From positions 75,172-139,171 of the forward strand of contig NZ_VWMY01000010.1 in the NCBI RefSeq assembly GCF_008905045.1: a DNA stretch of 64,000 nucleotides, in the 5' to 3' direction. Numbering within the stretch: position 1 is the stretch's first letter; each line of letters begins with the position of its first letter. The stretch comes from Streptomyces albicerus. GTDB taxonomy: Bacteria; Actinomycetota; Actinomycetes; Streptomycetales; Streptomycetaceae. The notes beneath the pieces are model-generated. The model ran no database searches. It saw only the letters and a list, made by a program, of their open reading frames with translations, and was not told the DNA's origin. A program made the position numbers and the translations under genes. Positions 55,812 through 64,000 of the stretch are shown in pieces.

Positions 55812-57572
55812 TCAGCTGGTCACCTTGATGTCCGCCACCCGGCCACGGTAGTTACCGTCGTTCGTCAGCGGCAGCTCGGTCAGCCAGACCAAGAGATAGC
55901 GGGTCTTGACGGACTCGTCGGGCTTGAGCGCGACGCTGGTCCCGGATCCCTCGGCGACCTTTGTGTAGGCATCGAAGGAGGTGGGTTCCGAGCTTGTGTC
56001 ACCGGAGGCGGCACGGAGTTCGGCGGAGGTGTTCCCCACGAAGGTAACGGTCACCTTCCCGACCTGCTGGACCTTGCCGAGATCGAGGATGACGCCGAGG
56101 CCCGGCTTGAGGTTTCCGAAGTTGGCACCCTTGTAGAAGTCGGTCTGCCAATAGGTTCCGGGGCTGTTGTCGTAGGTCTTGTCTATATCCGCAGGCTTCT
56201 CGGATCCGTCGGACCCGAACGGGTCGAAGTCCCGTGCACCGCTGATGGCGATCGGCTTGCTGACCGGCTTCGCCGGGTTCTTGTCGTTCTCGTCCGTCGT
56301 CTTCGTGTTGCCCGTGTCGTCGGACTTCCCCTGCTCCATGAGCGCGTCCGCGAGCTGCCAGCTGCCGAGGCCGAGTGCGGCGATCAGGAGGGCGGACACG
56401 GCCCACTTCAGGACCTTGCCGGTACGGCTCTGCAGCGGGGGCGGCGGCGTCGGTACCGGCTGGGTGGCGCCCGGGTGGGTCGCGGGGCGGCCGTAGCTGC
56501 CCTGCTGGTACGTCGTGCGCTGGTAGTCCGGCGGTGCCGTGAACGCGGGCTCCGGCGGACGGATGCGGGGCATCTCGCCGACCGCCTTCACCAGTTCCTC
56601 CGGCGTGGTGCACGGAGGCTCCTGGCGGGACGCGGTCGCGCCGTCGTTGACGAGCGCGCGCATCGCGAGCTCCGACAGGCCGCGGTGCACGCCTGCCCGT
56701 ACCTGGTCGGGGGCGATGAGGCCCACGCCCTTCGGCAGCCCGGAGAGGCCGTACGCGTCGTTCTCGTACGGCCAGCGCTGAGTGAGCGCGGCGTACAGCA
56801 GCGCCCCGATCGCTTCCGTGTCGGTGCGCTGCGGGGTGTCGGAGCTGATGCCGCGCAGCGCGGCGTTCACCGCGAGGCCGCGGATGCGCCACTGACCGGA
56901 CGAGGTGCGCAGCACAGCGCCCGGGGTCAGCTTCAGATGGGCCAGCCCCTCACGGTGCGCGGCGGCCATCGCCTGGGAGACCTGGCTGACCATCTGGTAC
57001 GCCTCGTGCACCTCCAGCGAGCCGGAGGCCAGGAGCGTCGTCAGCTCCGTGGCGTCCGGCAGCCACTCGTGCACCACATAGACGAGGTCGTTCTCCTCGA
57101 CGGCGTCCAGAACCTGGACGAACCGAGGATCGCCCAGCAGGGCGGAGGAACGGGCCGCCGCCAGGACGGAGCGCGCTCGTGGATGGTCGGCGGGCAGCAG
57201 ATGCACACCGACTGCGCGGCGCAGCTTCTCGTCCACCGCACGCCAACTGCTGAAACCGTCCAGGCGGGTGACACACTCTTCCAGCCGGTAGCGTCTGGCG
57301 AGTTTGTGACCGCTGTGCAACTCGGGCGGCGAGGTCCTGCCAGGGCTCTCGTTCCCCCCGCTCCCCTGTGCCTCTTCGCTCTCCGAGTTGTCCGTGTCCC
57401 GCTCCCGGTTCTGGGCCACCCCGTCGGCCGTGGACTGGTCCGCCTTCGCGGTCAGCGGTTCATCACCGCTGTTGTCTGCCACGTCGACGGCAGCCGTGCT
57501 CCGTTCCGCCACCGCCGTTCCTGCCTCCCCATCCGTTGCGCGCTCTCCGACGCCAAAGCCAATTGTGCCCAC
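55812..57572 (-). CDS. Membrane pseudokinase with extracellular discoidin-like domain
   Basis: 586 residues. A low-complexity N-terminus (1 to ~85) is followed by a protein-kinase fold (about 90-330) that lacks catalytic residues: the VAIK lysine position reads AVGVHLL, HRD is HLKLTPGAVL and no DFG is seen. A Pro-rich linker, a membrane helix (AVSALLIAALGLGSWQLADA) and an extracytoplasmic beta domain (YWQTDFYKGANFG, GVILDLGKVQQVGKVTVTF) resembling F5/8 type C follow. In Mycobacterium the same pseudokinase is the C-terminal part of MurJ and recruits FhaA when phosphorylated by PknB. Here it is a separate gene 58 bp after murJ. Confidence 0.88.
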   Translation of the reverse strand: MGTIGFGVGERATDGEAGTAVAERSTAAVDVADNSGDEPLTAKADQSTADGVAQNRERDTDNSESEEAQGSGGNESPGRTSPPELHSGHKLARRYRLEECVTRLDGFSSWRAVDEKLRRAVGVHLLPADHPRARSVLAAARSSALLGDPRFVQVLDAVEENDLVYVVHEWLPDATELTTLLASGSLEVHEAYQMVSQVSQAMAAAHREGLAHLKLTPGAVLRTSSGQWRIRGLAVNAALRGISSDTPQRTDTEAIGALLYAALTQRWPYENDAYGLSGLPKGVGLIAPDQVRAGVHRGLSELAMRALVNDGATASRQEPPCTTPEELVKAVGEMPRIRPPEPAFTAPPDYQRTTYQQGSYGRPATHPGATQPVPTPPPPLQSRTGKVLKWAVSALLIAALGLGSWQLADALMEQGKSDDTGNTKTTDENDKNPAKPVSKPIAISGARDFDPFGSDGSEKPADIDKTYDNSPGTYWQTDFYKGANFGNLKPGLGVILDLGKVQQVGKVTVTFVGNTSAELRAASGDTSSEPTSFDAYTKVAEGSGTSVALKPDESVKTRYLLVWLTELPLTNDGNYRGRVADIKVTS

Positions 57573-57630
57573 AGTCCGCCCCTATGCACGACACGCGGTC
57601 GCGGACGATGGTTGTGCGACTACCCCCGCC

Positions 57631-59877
57631 TCAGCGCCCGAGGCGCCCGCGGACCATGCCGACCATTCCGTTCAGCTCCTCGATGCGCATACGCCGCGCC
57701 GCGACGTAGAAGACACCGAGCAGTACGACACCACCGCCGAGCAGGGCGGCGAGCGAGCCGCCGACACCCTGTCCCAGCGTGTGGCCGATTCCGTAGCAGG
57801 CCGCACCGCTGAGCAGCGCAGCCGGCACCGACGCGATACCGAGTCGGGCGTACGTACGCATGACCCGGGCGCCGTCCAGGTCACCGCCCAGCCGCTTGCC
57901 CAGCCGGCTCCACGCGACTCCCACGCCGATCGCGTAGGCGAGACCATACGAGGCTGCCATGCCCGCCACGGCCCAGCGCGGGGGAAGCAGGAAGAAGCAG
58001 AGCGCCGAGGCCCCGGCGTTGACGGCGGCCACGATGACCGTGTTGTAGAAGGGGGTCCGGGTGTCCTCGTACGCGTAGAAGGCGCGCAGTACGACGTACT
58101 GCACGGAGTACGGGATCAGACCGAGGCCGAAGGCCATCAGCATGTAGCCCATGTTCGTGGCTTCGCTCGTGCCCGAGGAACCGAAGATCAAGGTGCACAT
58201 CGGGATGCCGAGGGCGACGAAGCCGAAGGAGATGGGCACGATCGCCACGGCCGTGGTGCGCAGGCCCTGGGAGATGTCGTCTCGGACGGCGCCGGCGTCG
58301 CCCTCGTTGGCCGAGCGCGAGAGCCGGGGCAGCAGGGCGGCCATCAGGGAGACGGTGATGATGGCCTGCGGGAGGCCCCAGATGAGCTGGGCGTTGGCGT
58401 AGGCGGCGAAGCCTGTGCCGTCGACCGGCGAGTCCTTGCCCGCGGCGGTGGACAGCTGGGTCACCACGATCGCGCCCGCCTGGTTGGCGAGGACGAAGAG
58501 CACGGTCCACTTGGCGAGCATCGCGGCCTTGCCGAGGCCGTGGCCCTTCCAGTCGAAGCGCAGCCGCAGCCGGAAGCCGGTCTCACGGAGGTACGGGATC
58601 ATCGCGAGTGCCTGCACGACGAGACCGAGCAGGACGCCGATACCGAGAAGCTGCTCGCCCTCCGGCGGGATCGTCGCGGCCTTCATACCGGAGTTCGCCG
58701 CGGTGCCGTACACCCAGATGAACAGTCCGAGCGTCACGATGATGACGATGTTGTTGAGGACCGGAGTCCACATCATCGCGCCGAATTTTCCGCGCGCGTT
58801 CAGGATCTGGCCCATCACCACGTGAATGCCCATGAAGAAGATCGTGGGCAGGAAGTAACGGGCGAAGGTGATGGCTACCTCGTTGGCCGCCGGATCGCTG
58901 GCGACCGGCGCCGACAGCACGCGTACCAGGAGAGGTGCGGCGAGGACCGCGAGCACGGTGAGCGCACCGAGGACCACGACGACGAGGGTCAGAAGCCGGT
59001 TGGCGTATGACTCACCGCCGTCTTCGTCCTCCTTCATGGCGCGCACGAGCTGCGGTACGAAGACGGAGTTGAGGCCGCCGCCGACGGTCAGGATGTAGAT
59101 CATCGTCGGCAGTTGGTACGCGACCTGGAAGGTGTCGCCGAGCAGGCCGACGCCCAGCGCCGAGACGATCAGGGCGGAGCGGATGAAGCCGGTGAGGCGG
59201 GACACCATGGTGCCCGCCGCCATCACCGCACTCGACTTCAGCAGACCCGACGCGCGCCCGCCCTTCGTCGCCGCGGGTGCGGCGGGTGCGTCGGGTGCGT
59301 GAACCGGCTCAGGGGCCGGTGGCTGTGGTGCCGCACCCTGGTCCGCGTACGGCGCGTGGGCCGGGCCCGGCACGGACGTGGGCTCCATCGGCGGATGTCC
59401 GCCGCCCTGTTGCTGGTCCCGGAAGAGATGGGCGAACGCGTCCGGCTCGTGTCGCTCCTGGCCGGCCTGGGTCACGAGGTCGTCCACGCCCACGAACTGG
59501 GTGGTACGGGGGTCGTCGCCGTACGGCAGGTACTGGGTCGGGCCCTCCGGTTCGGGCGCCGGGGTCTGCGCCCACACGCGGGGGTCGGGGGCGTACGGGG
59601 ACTGGGGCGGCTGGCCGTAGAGCGGGGGCTGCGGCTGATACGTGCCGGGTGGTGGCGGGGGGTGCGCGGCACGGTCGTAGAGGGCCTCCGCGACGGGGTC
59701 CTGAGCCGAGAGGTCCTGCGCCCGATAGGGATCCTGGGCGTAGGCGTCCTGGAAGTACACGTCGGCTGGGGGCTGCGGAGGCACCTCGCCGGGTTCCGGC
59801 GGGCCCTGCGGCGGGCCGTCGGGGTAGCCGGAGCTGCCCGCGCCCTGGCCGCGGTCACCGTCGTACGGCGCGTTCAT
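57631..59877 (-). CDS. murJ: MurJ lipid II flippase
   Basis: 748 residues, ATG. Residues 1 to ~220 are a Pro/Gln/Tyr/Asp-rich cytoplasmic extension; then about 14 membrane segments of the MurJ/MviN fold, starting SSAVMAAGTMVSRLTGFIRS, with conserved Arg/Asp residues, AYQLPTMIYILTVGGGLNSV and PRLSRSANEGDA. It flips lipid II for peptidoglycan synthesis. No fused pseudokinase; that function is the next gene. The N-terminal extension is absent from typical MurJ. Confidence 0.95.
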   Translation of the reverse strand: MNAPYDGDRGQGAGSSGYPDGPPQGPPEPGEVPPQPPADVYFQDAYAQDPYRAQDLSAQDPVAEALYDRAAHPPPPPGTYQPQPPLYGQPPQSPYAPDPRVWAQTPAPEPEGPTQYLPYGDDPRTTQFVGVDDLVTQAGQERHEPDAFAHLFRDQQQGGGHPPMEPTSVPGPAHAPYADQGAAPQPPAPEPVHAPDAPAAPAATKGGRASGLLKSSAVMAAGTMVSRLTGFIRSALIVSALGVGLLGDTFQVAYQLPTMIYILTVGGGLNSVFVPQLVRAMKEDEDGGESYANRLLTLVVVVLGALTVLAVLAAPLLVRVLSAPVASDPAANEVAITFARYFLPTIFFMGIHVVMGQILNARGKFGAMMWTPVLNNIVIIVTLGLFIWVYGTAANSGMKAATIPPEGEQLLGIGVLLGLVVQALAMIPYLRETGFRLRLRFDWKGHGLGKAAMLAKWTVLFVLANQAGAIVVTQLSTAAGKDSPVDGTGFAAYANAQLIWGLPQAIITVSLMAALLPRLSRSANEGDAGAVRDDISQGLRTTAVAIVPISFGFVALGIPMCTLIFGSSGTSEATNMGYMLMAFGLGLIPYSVQYVVLRAFYAYEDTRTPFYNTVIVAAVNAGASALCFFLLPPRWAVAGMAASYGLAYAIGVGVAWSRLGKRLGGDLDGARVMRTYARLGIASVPAALLSGAACYGIGHTLGQGVGGSLAALLGGGVVLLGVFYVAARRMRIEELNGMVGMVRGRLGR

Positions 59878-59923
59878 GGTTACCCCACCTCATCGTCCCC
59901 GGGCCCACCGGCCACGACATCGC

Positions 59924-62281
59924 TCAACGGTCCACTCTCTCACCCGTGCCGGACGGCTCGGTGATTTCCGGTGCGGTGTCCGGTGAAGGGTCACTCGGGT
60001 GCTCCGGCTCGTGTGCCCTTGATTCGGCGGCGGACGCTTCTTCGGGAGCGTCCTCGGCTTCGTCGCCCGCTGGGACGTTCTCCGATTCCTGCGCGGCCTG
60101 GCGGGCGGCCGCGCGCTTGCGCTGCGTGTACATCCGGAATCCGGCGAGCACGAGCAGCAGGACACCACCGGCGATGACCAGCATCACCGTGGCGGTGATC
60201 TCGGTGACCTTCACGTCGAAGGTGACCTCGGGTCCGTACGGCCGGCCGTCCTCCGTGAAGAGCTGGGCGACGACCTCCGCCTGGCCGTTGGCATGGGCGT
60301 TGGTGGTGAACTTCACCGACTGGCTGTGCCCGCCCGAGACCGCGACCGGTTGCTCCTCGTAGGCACCGTCACCGATGCTGAGGCGGCTCGGCTGCATCGA
60401 CGTCAGACGCAGCACCAAGTGGTCCACGCCCTGGACGAGGTTGTTCTGCACGGTGACGGGGATCGTGGCGCTGCGCCCCGAGAGCTTCGCGTCGGACTTG
60501 TCGATCAGCCCGACGCTCTCCGTGAGCCCGAGGAGGTAGGCCTTCACGCCGCCGCGGTACGCCGTCGCCTCGGTTTCACGGCCGCGCCAGGCTGTGGACA
60601 TCGACCGGTCCATGGCCCGCCCGAAGGGGGTGACCACGCGGGACTTGTCAGCGAGGATCACCTGGAAGCTGTTGAGCTTTTCCTGCGTGCCCTCGATATA
60701 CGCGAAGGCATTCCGCCGCAGCTCCTGACCCTTCAGCGAGGATGGGTACGAGGCCGCCGACGGGACCCGCGTGGTGGCGCCCGCGTCCGGCTTGGCCTTC
60801 GTGGCCGCGGACAGGGCTGCCGACTGCGACCAGTTCCCTTCCTGGAGAGCTGTCAGCGCCTGGGCCATCGTCTGGGCCTGGCTGGCGGTCGGCATGCGCT
60901 GCGGGGCGACCACGACGCTGCGCTGCTTGTCCGGGACCTGGAGCGTGAACATCAGGCTCTGGGCGAGGAACTTCTGCACGGCGAGCGTGGAGTTGCCGGC
61001 CACTGTCATGTCGCCCTGGAACGCCGTCGACAGACGGGCGTCCGCGACCACCGCCGTGGTGCCGCCGCCGATCGGGCGGGCCGCGGAGGGCGTGTACGGC
61101 AGGCCGCCGGTCTCCTTGAGGCTGTCGCTGCGGGAGATCACCGTGTGGGCGCCTGCGGAGGTGGCGACCTTGACGACCGACGGGTCGATCGCGCCGTTCG
61201 CGGGCCAGGCGTAGTCCGTGCTGGGCGTCACGTGGAGGATCGACTCCACCGTCGTGGCGGCCACGGTGGTGGCGTCCTTGAGGTGGCTCAGTGACCCGGT
61301 CACGCCGTGGTGGGCCAGCGACGCCAGGTCCGGGTCGGCGAAGGGGAGAGCGACGACTTCCTCGTCCTGGACCGCCTTCTCCAGCTCGCCGAGCCACTCC
61401 TCGGCCACCGCCTGATGCGTGCCTGCCTTGGTGGTCTCGCTGGAGCCGTTCACCTGGACCCGGTAGCTGCGGGTCATCGCGTCGACGGAGGCCAGCAGGT
61501 CCGGGTCGACCACCCAGGTGATGTCGAGGTCCTTGCCGAGCGAGAGGAGCTGCTCGAGGCGGCCGCCGGGGGAGAGCTCCGCGGCCAGGTCGTCGTCCTT
61601 GAAGACGGGGGTCTGCTGCTCGTTCGACCCCGTCTCGGCCGTCATGTGAGGGGTGGAGATGAGCGGCCAGAGGTACGTCGTCCGGGTCTTCGTGTCCGCG
61701 GCGTCGGGCTGCCACGGCAGGAAGGTCCGCTCGATGCCGAGGATCTGCTCGTACGGCGCGGCGGTGGTCCGGCCGTTGAGCGTGACACCCAGCTGGTAGA
61801 CGCCGTCGGAGCTGAGAGGCAGCTTGTCGACCGGGACGGAGATGCTGAAGGTCTGCGGGACGCCCGGCGCCAGCTTGGAGAACTCCGCCACGTACTTGCC
61901 GCCGACTTCCGTGCCCGCGTACGGATTGTTCTTCGCGGCGTCGTCGATCGCCGAGCGGCCGTTCATCGTCGGACCTACTCGCAGGCCGACGTGCGCGTCC
62001 GTGACCGTCTGCTTGCCTTTGTTGACGACCCTGCCGGAGACGGTCAGCGTGTCCCCGTCGGAGGGCACGCGGGGGCTGAGCGAGTACAGGGAGACATCGA
62101 CCGTACGGGAGCCGGAGACGTCGGCCGCGGCGGTGCGCTCAACGGCATGCGCGGAGGGCGACACGGGCAGCTGGAGAAAGCCGGCCAGCAGAGGCGCCCC
62201 GGCGAGCAGTGCTCCGGTGCGCCGCAGCCACCGGCGGGCAGGTGAGGGACTCATCCCCTGGAAGTCTGCCGCCTCGGCCAC
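59924..62281 (-). CDS. DUF6049 family exported protein
   Basis: 785 residues, GTG at 62279-62281; MSPSPARRWL nine codons later is an alternative start. Signal peptide (TGALLAGAPLLAGFLQLPVS), large extracytoplasmic region (DVSLYSLSPRVPSDGDTLTV, an Ig-like start), a C-terminal helix (VMLVIAGGVLLLVLAGFRMY) and an acidic cytoplasmic tail. It is the Rv3909 equivalent, always upstream of murJ in actinobacteria; presumed part of the cell-wall export/murJ unit. Function unknown. Confidence 0.85.
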   Translation of the reverse strand: MAEAADFQGMSPSPARRWLRRTGALLAGAPLLAGFLQLPVSPSAHAVERTAAADVSGSRTVDVSLYSLSPRVPSDGDTLTVSGRVVNKGKQTVTDAHVGLRVGPTMNGRSAIDDAAKNNPYAGTEVGGKYVAEFSKLAPGVPQTFSISVPVDKLPLSSDGVYQLGVTLNGRTTAAPYEQILGIERTFLPWQPDAADTKTRTTYLWPLISTPHMTAETGSNEQQTPVFKDDDLAAELSPGGRLEQLLSLGKDLDITWVVDPDLLASVDAMTRSYRVQVNGSSETTKAGTHQAVAEEWLGELEKAVQDEEVVALPFADPDLASLAHHGVTGSLSHLKDATTVAATTVESILHVTPSTDYAWPANGAIDPSVVKVATSAGAHTVISRSDSLKETGGLPYTPSAARPIGGGTTAVVADARLSTAFQGDMTVAGNSTLAVQKFLAQSLMFTLQVPDKQRSVVVAPQRMPTASQAQTMAQALTALQEGNWSQSAALSAATKAKPDAGATTRVPSAASYPSSLKGQELRRNAFAYIEGTQEKLNSFQVILADKSRVVTPFGRAMDRSMSTAWRGRETEATAYRGGVKAYLLGLTESVGLIDKSDAKLSGRSATIPVTVQNNLVQGVDHLVLRLTSMQPSRLSIGDGAYEEQPVAVSGGHSQSVKFTTNAHANGQAEVVAQLFTEDGRPYGPEVTFDVKVTEITATVMLVIAGGVLLLVLAGFRMYTQRKRAAARQAAQESENVPAGDEAEDAPEEASAAESRAHEPEHPSDPSPDTAPEITEPSGTGERVDR

Positions 62282-62516
62282 GCGCTCGCCCGTCCCTCGT
62301 CGTCGTCAGTGGTCGTCGGAATGTGCGTCCACGCATGGTAACGATGCGCGCTGAGGGTAAGTGCCGCGGTCCGCTTCACAAGATCGGAAGAAGAGACCGG
62401 GCTGTCCCGCTATGTGCACCTATCAATGTATGCGTCCCCGCACATATGAGGAGAGACGTCTGTGCACGTTTAATGGAGGCGCCTGCGGTCGTCCGGGCCA
62501 CGTACCCTTTTCTGTT

Positions 62517-63959
62517 GTGCCGAACGCCAACGAAGACAGTCCCAGTGCGCTGAACCAGGTGCAGAGCCGCGCGGTAAGTGAACTGCTGCGGGTGTCCCCC
62601 GTCGCAGACGACCTCGCCCGTCGTTTCCAGGAGGCCGGGTTCTCCCTTGCCCTGGTCGGCGGCTCGGTCCGGGATGCCCTCCTCGGCCGGCTCGGCAACG
62701 ACCTGGACTTCACGACCGACGCCCGTCCCGAAGACGTACTGAAGATCGTGCGTCCATGGGCGGACGCCCTGTGGGAGGTCGGGATCGCCTTCGGCACGGT
62801 CGGGGCTCAGAAGGACGGCTACCAGATCGAGGTGACGACGTACCGCTCGGAGGCGTACGACCGGACCTCGCGGAAGCCCGAAGTGTCGTACGGCGACTCC
62901 ATCGAGGAAGACCTGGTGCGCCGTGACTTCACGGTGAACGCGATGGCCGTGGCACTGCCCGAGAAGGAGTTCATCGATCCGCACGGCGGGCTCGGCGACC
63001 TCGCCGCCCGCGTTCTGCGGACTCCGAGCACACCCGAGGAGTCCTTCTCCGACGACCCGCTGCGGATGATGCGGGCCGCGCGTTTCGCGGCCCAACTCGA
63101 CTTCGAGGTGGCGCCGGACGTCGTCGCGGCGATGAAGGGCATGGCCGAGCGCATCGAGATCGTCTCCGCCGAGCGCGTGCGTGACGAGCTGAACAAGCTG
63201 ATCCTCTCCGCGCACCCGCGCAAGGGGCTGACGCTGCTCGTCGACACGGGGCTCGCCGACCGTGTGCTGCCCGAGCTGCCGGCACTGCGTCTGGAGCGGG
63301 ACGAGCACCACCGGCACAAGGACGTCTACGACCACACGCTGATCGTCCTGGAGCAGGCGATGGCGTTGGAGGAGGACGGTCCCGACCTCACGCTTCGCCT
63401 GGCCGCGCTGCTGCACGACATCGGCAAGCCACGGACGCGTCGCTTCGAGAAGGACGGGCGGGTCTCCTTCCACCATCACGAGGTGGTGGGGGCCAAGATG
63501 ACCAAGAAGCGAATGGCCGCGCTGAAGTACTCCAACGAGCTCGTGAAGGACGTCTCGCGTCTGGTCGAGCTGCACCTGCGGTTTCACGGCTATGGCACCG
63601 GGGAGTGGACGGACTCCGCGGTCCGTCGTTACGTCCGTGACGCGGGCCCGCTCCTCGACCGCCTCCACAAGCTGACCCGCTCCGACTGCACGACGCGCAA
63701 CAAGCGCAGGGCTGCCGCGCTCTCCCGTGCGTACGACGGCTTGGAGGAGCGCATCGCCCAGCTCCAGGAGCAGGAGGAGCTGGACGCGATCCGGCCCGAC
63801 CTCGACGGCAACCAGATCATGCAGATCCTGGGCGTCGGGCCCGGCCCGGTCATCGGGCAGGCCTACAAGTTCCTGCTGGAACTGCGTCTGGAGAACGGGC
63901 CTATGGAGTACGACGCGGCGGTGTCGGCGCTCAAGGAGTGGTGGGCCGCGCAGAGCTGA
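62517..63959 (+). CDS. cca: CCA tRNA nucleotidyltransferase
   Basis: 480 residues from GTG 62517 (MPNANEDSPSALNQVQ); an upstream open frame is unlikely to be translated. No clear ribosome-binding site, so leaderless translation is possible. Nucleotidyltransferase domain: GGSVRDALLGRLGNDLDFTT with the two catalytic Asp, RRDFTVNAMAV. HD domain: ALLHDIGKPRTR and HHHEVVG. It adds or repairs the tRNA CCA end, required here because tRNA-Ala and tRNA-Ile do not encode CCA. Confidence 0.95.
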   Translation: MPNANEDSPSALNQVQSRAVSELLRVSPVADDLARRFQEAGFSLALVGGSVRDALLGRLGNDLDFTTDARPEDVLKIVRPWADALWEVGIAFGTVGAQKDGYQIEVTTYRSEAYDRTSRKPEVSYGDSIEEDLVRRDFTVNAMAVALPEKEFIDPHGGLGDLAARVLRTPSTPEESFSDDPLRMMRAARFAAQLDFEVAPDVVAAMKGMAERIEIVSAERVRDELNKLILSAHPRKGLTLLVDTGLADRVLPELPALRLERDEHHRHKDVYDHTLIVLEQAMALEEDGPDLTLRLAALLHDIGKPRTRRFEKDGRVSFHHHEVVGAKMTKKRMAALKYSNELVKDVSRLVELHLRFHGYGTGEWTDSAVRRYVRDAGPLLDRLHKLTRSDCTTRNKRRAAALSRAYDGLEERIAQLQEQEELDAIRPDLDGNQIMQILGVGPGPVIGQAYKFLLELRLENGPMEYDAAVSALKEWWAAQS

Positions 63960-63978
63960 GGTCGCGCGTCGTGGTCAT

Positions 63979-63992
63979 GTTTCACGTGAAAC
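63979..63992. other. parS: parS site within a 30-bp perfect palindrome
   Basis: GTTTCACGTGAAAC; the palindrome extends over 63971-64000 (arms begin GTGGTCAT). Downstream of the cca stop at the window edge. Confidence 0.95.
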
Positions 63993-64000
63993 ATGACCAC

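Overview
The window is the replication-origin region of a high-GC, mycelial actinobacterium, almost certainly a Streptomyces. The evidence is the gene order dnaA-dnaN-gnd-recF-DUF721-gyrB-gyrA on one side of the origin and rpmH-rnpA-yidD-yidC-jag-rsmG-parA-parB-(GNAT)-trxA-trxB-sigM-murJ-cca on the other, Streptomyces-type parS sites (GTTTCACGTGAAAC), two adjacent class E sortases, CrgA, a DnaA with a very long domain II, and many small Streptomyces-restricted proteins. No prophage, insertion sequence, CRISPR array or rRNA operon was found.

Layout. 1-6.5 kb: accessory genes (HTTM protein cut by the window edge, DUF5819, an acyl-CoA dehydrogenase behind a KstR-like operator, rhodanese, J-domain protein, DUF2252). 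7.0 kb: tRNA-Leu(CAG). 7.6-15.8 kb: envelope growth and signalling operon fhaA-fhaB-pstP-rodA-pbpA-pknB. 16-21 kb: three class E sortases with pabA and a 53-aa membrane protein, DUF881 and crgA. 21.5-24 kb: rhomboid protease, cyclophilin, DUF5324. 24.3-26.1 kb: a three-gene sigma-factor operon whose first gene is only 52 codons. 26.7 kb: tRNA-Ala. 27-31 kb: HTH regulator, tail-anchored Ser/Thr kinase, unknown exported protein, DLW-39 protein. 31.6-33.2 kb: small exported protein, tRNA-Ile, DUF3566. 33.2-42.1 kb: gyrA, gyrB, dciA, recF, gnd, dnaN, all on the minus strand. 42.2-42.9 kb: oriC. 43.1-44.9 kb: dnaA. 45.3-51.5 kb: rpmH to parB on the plus strand. 51.7-64 kb: GNAT, trxA/trxB, anti-sigma/sigM, pseudokinase, murJ, DUF6049, cca.

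How the parts work together. Initiation (DnaA, DnaN, RecF, DciA, gyrase, oriC) and segregation (ParA, ParB, parS at 49.1, 49.5, 52.5, 54.7 and 64.0 kb plus degenerate copies) sit side by side. Cell-wall control is split over both flanks of the origin: PknB/PstP/FhaA/RodA/PbpA on the left, and MurJ with its separately encoded pseudokinase on the right. In Mycobacterium that pseudokinase is fused to MurJ and is the partner of FhaA. SigM with its zinc anti-sigma factor sits beside thioredoxin/thioredoxin reductase, as in mycobacteria.

The observations most worth following up are a candidate DnaA-trio unwinding element in oriC (42305-42335), perfect DnaA boxes away from oriC (especially 21248-21459), the uncharacterised 52-aa protein/sigma factor/320-aa protein operon, the HTH plus tail-anchored kinase pair with a perfect palindromic operator, parS sites that abut terminators or lie inside coding sequence, and tandem duplications that include stop codons. 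All identifications come from reading the sequence; no database search was run.
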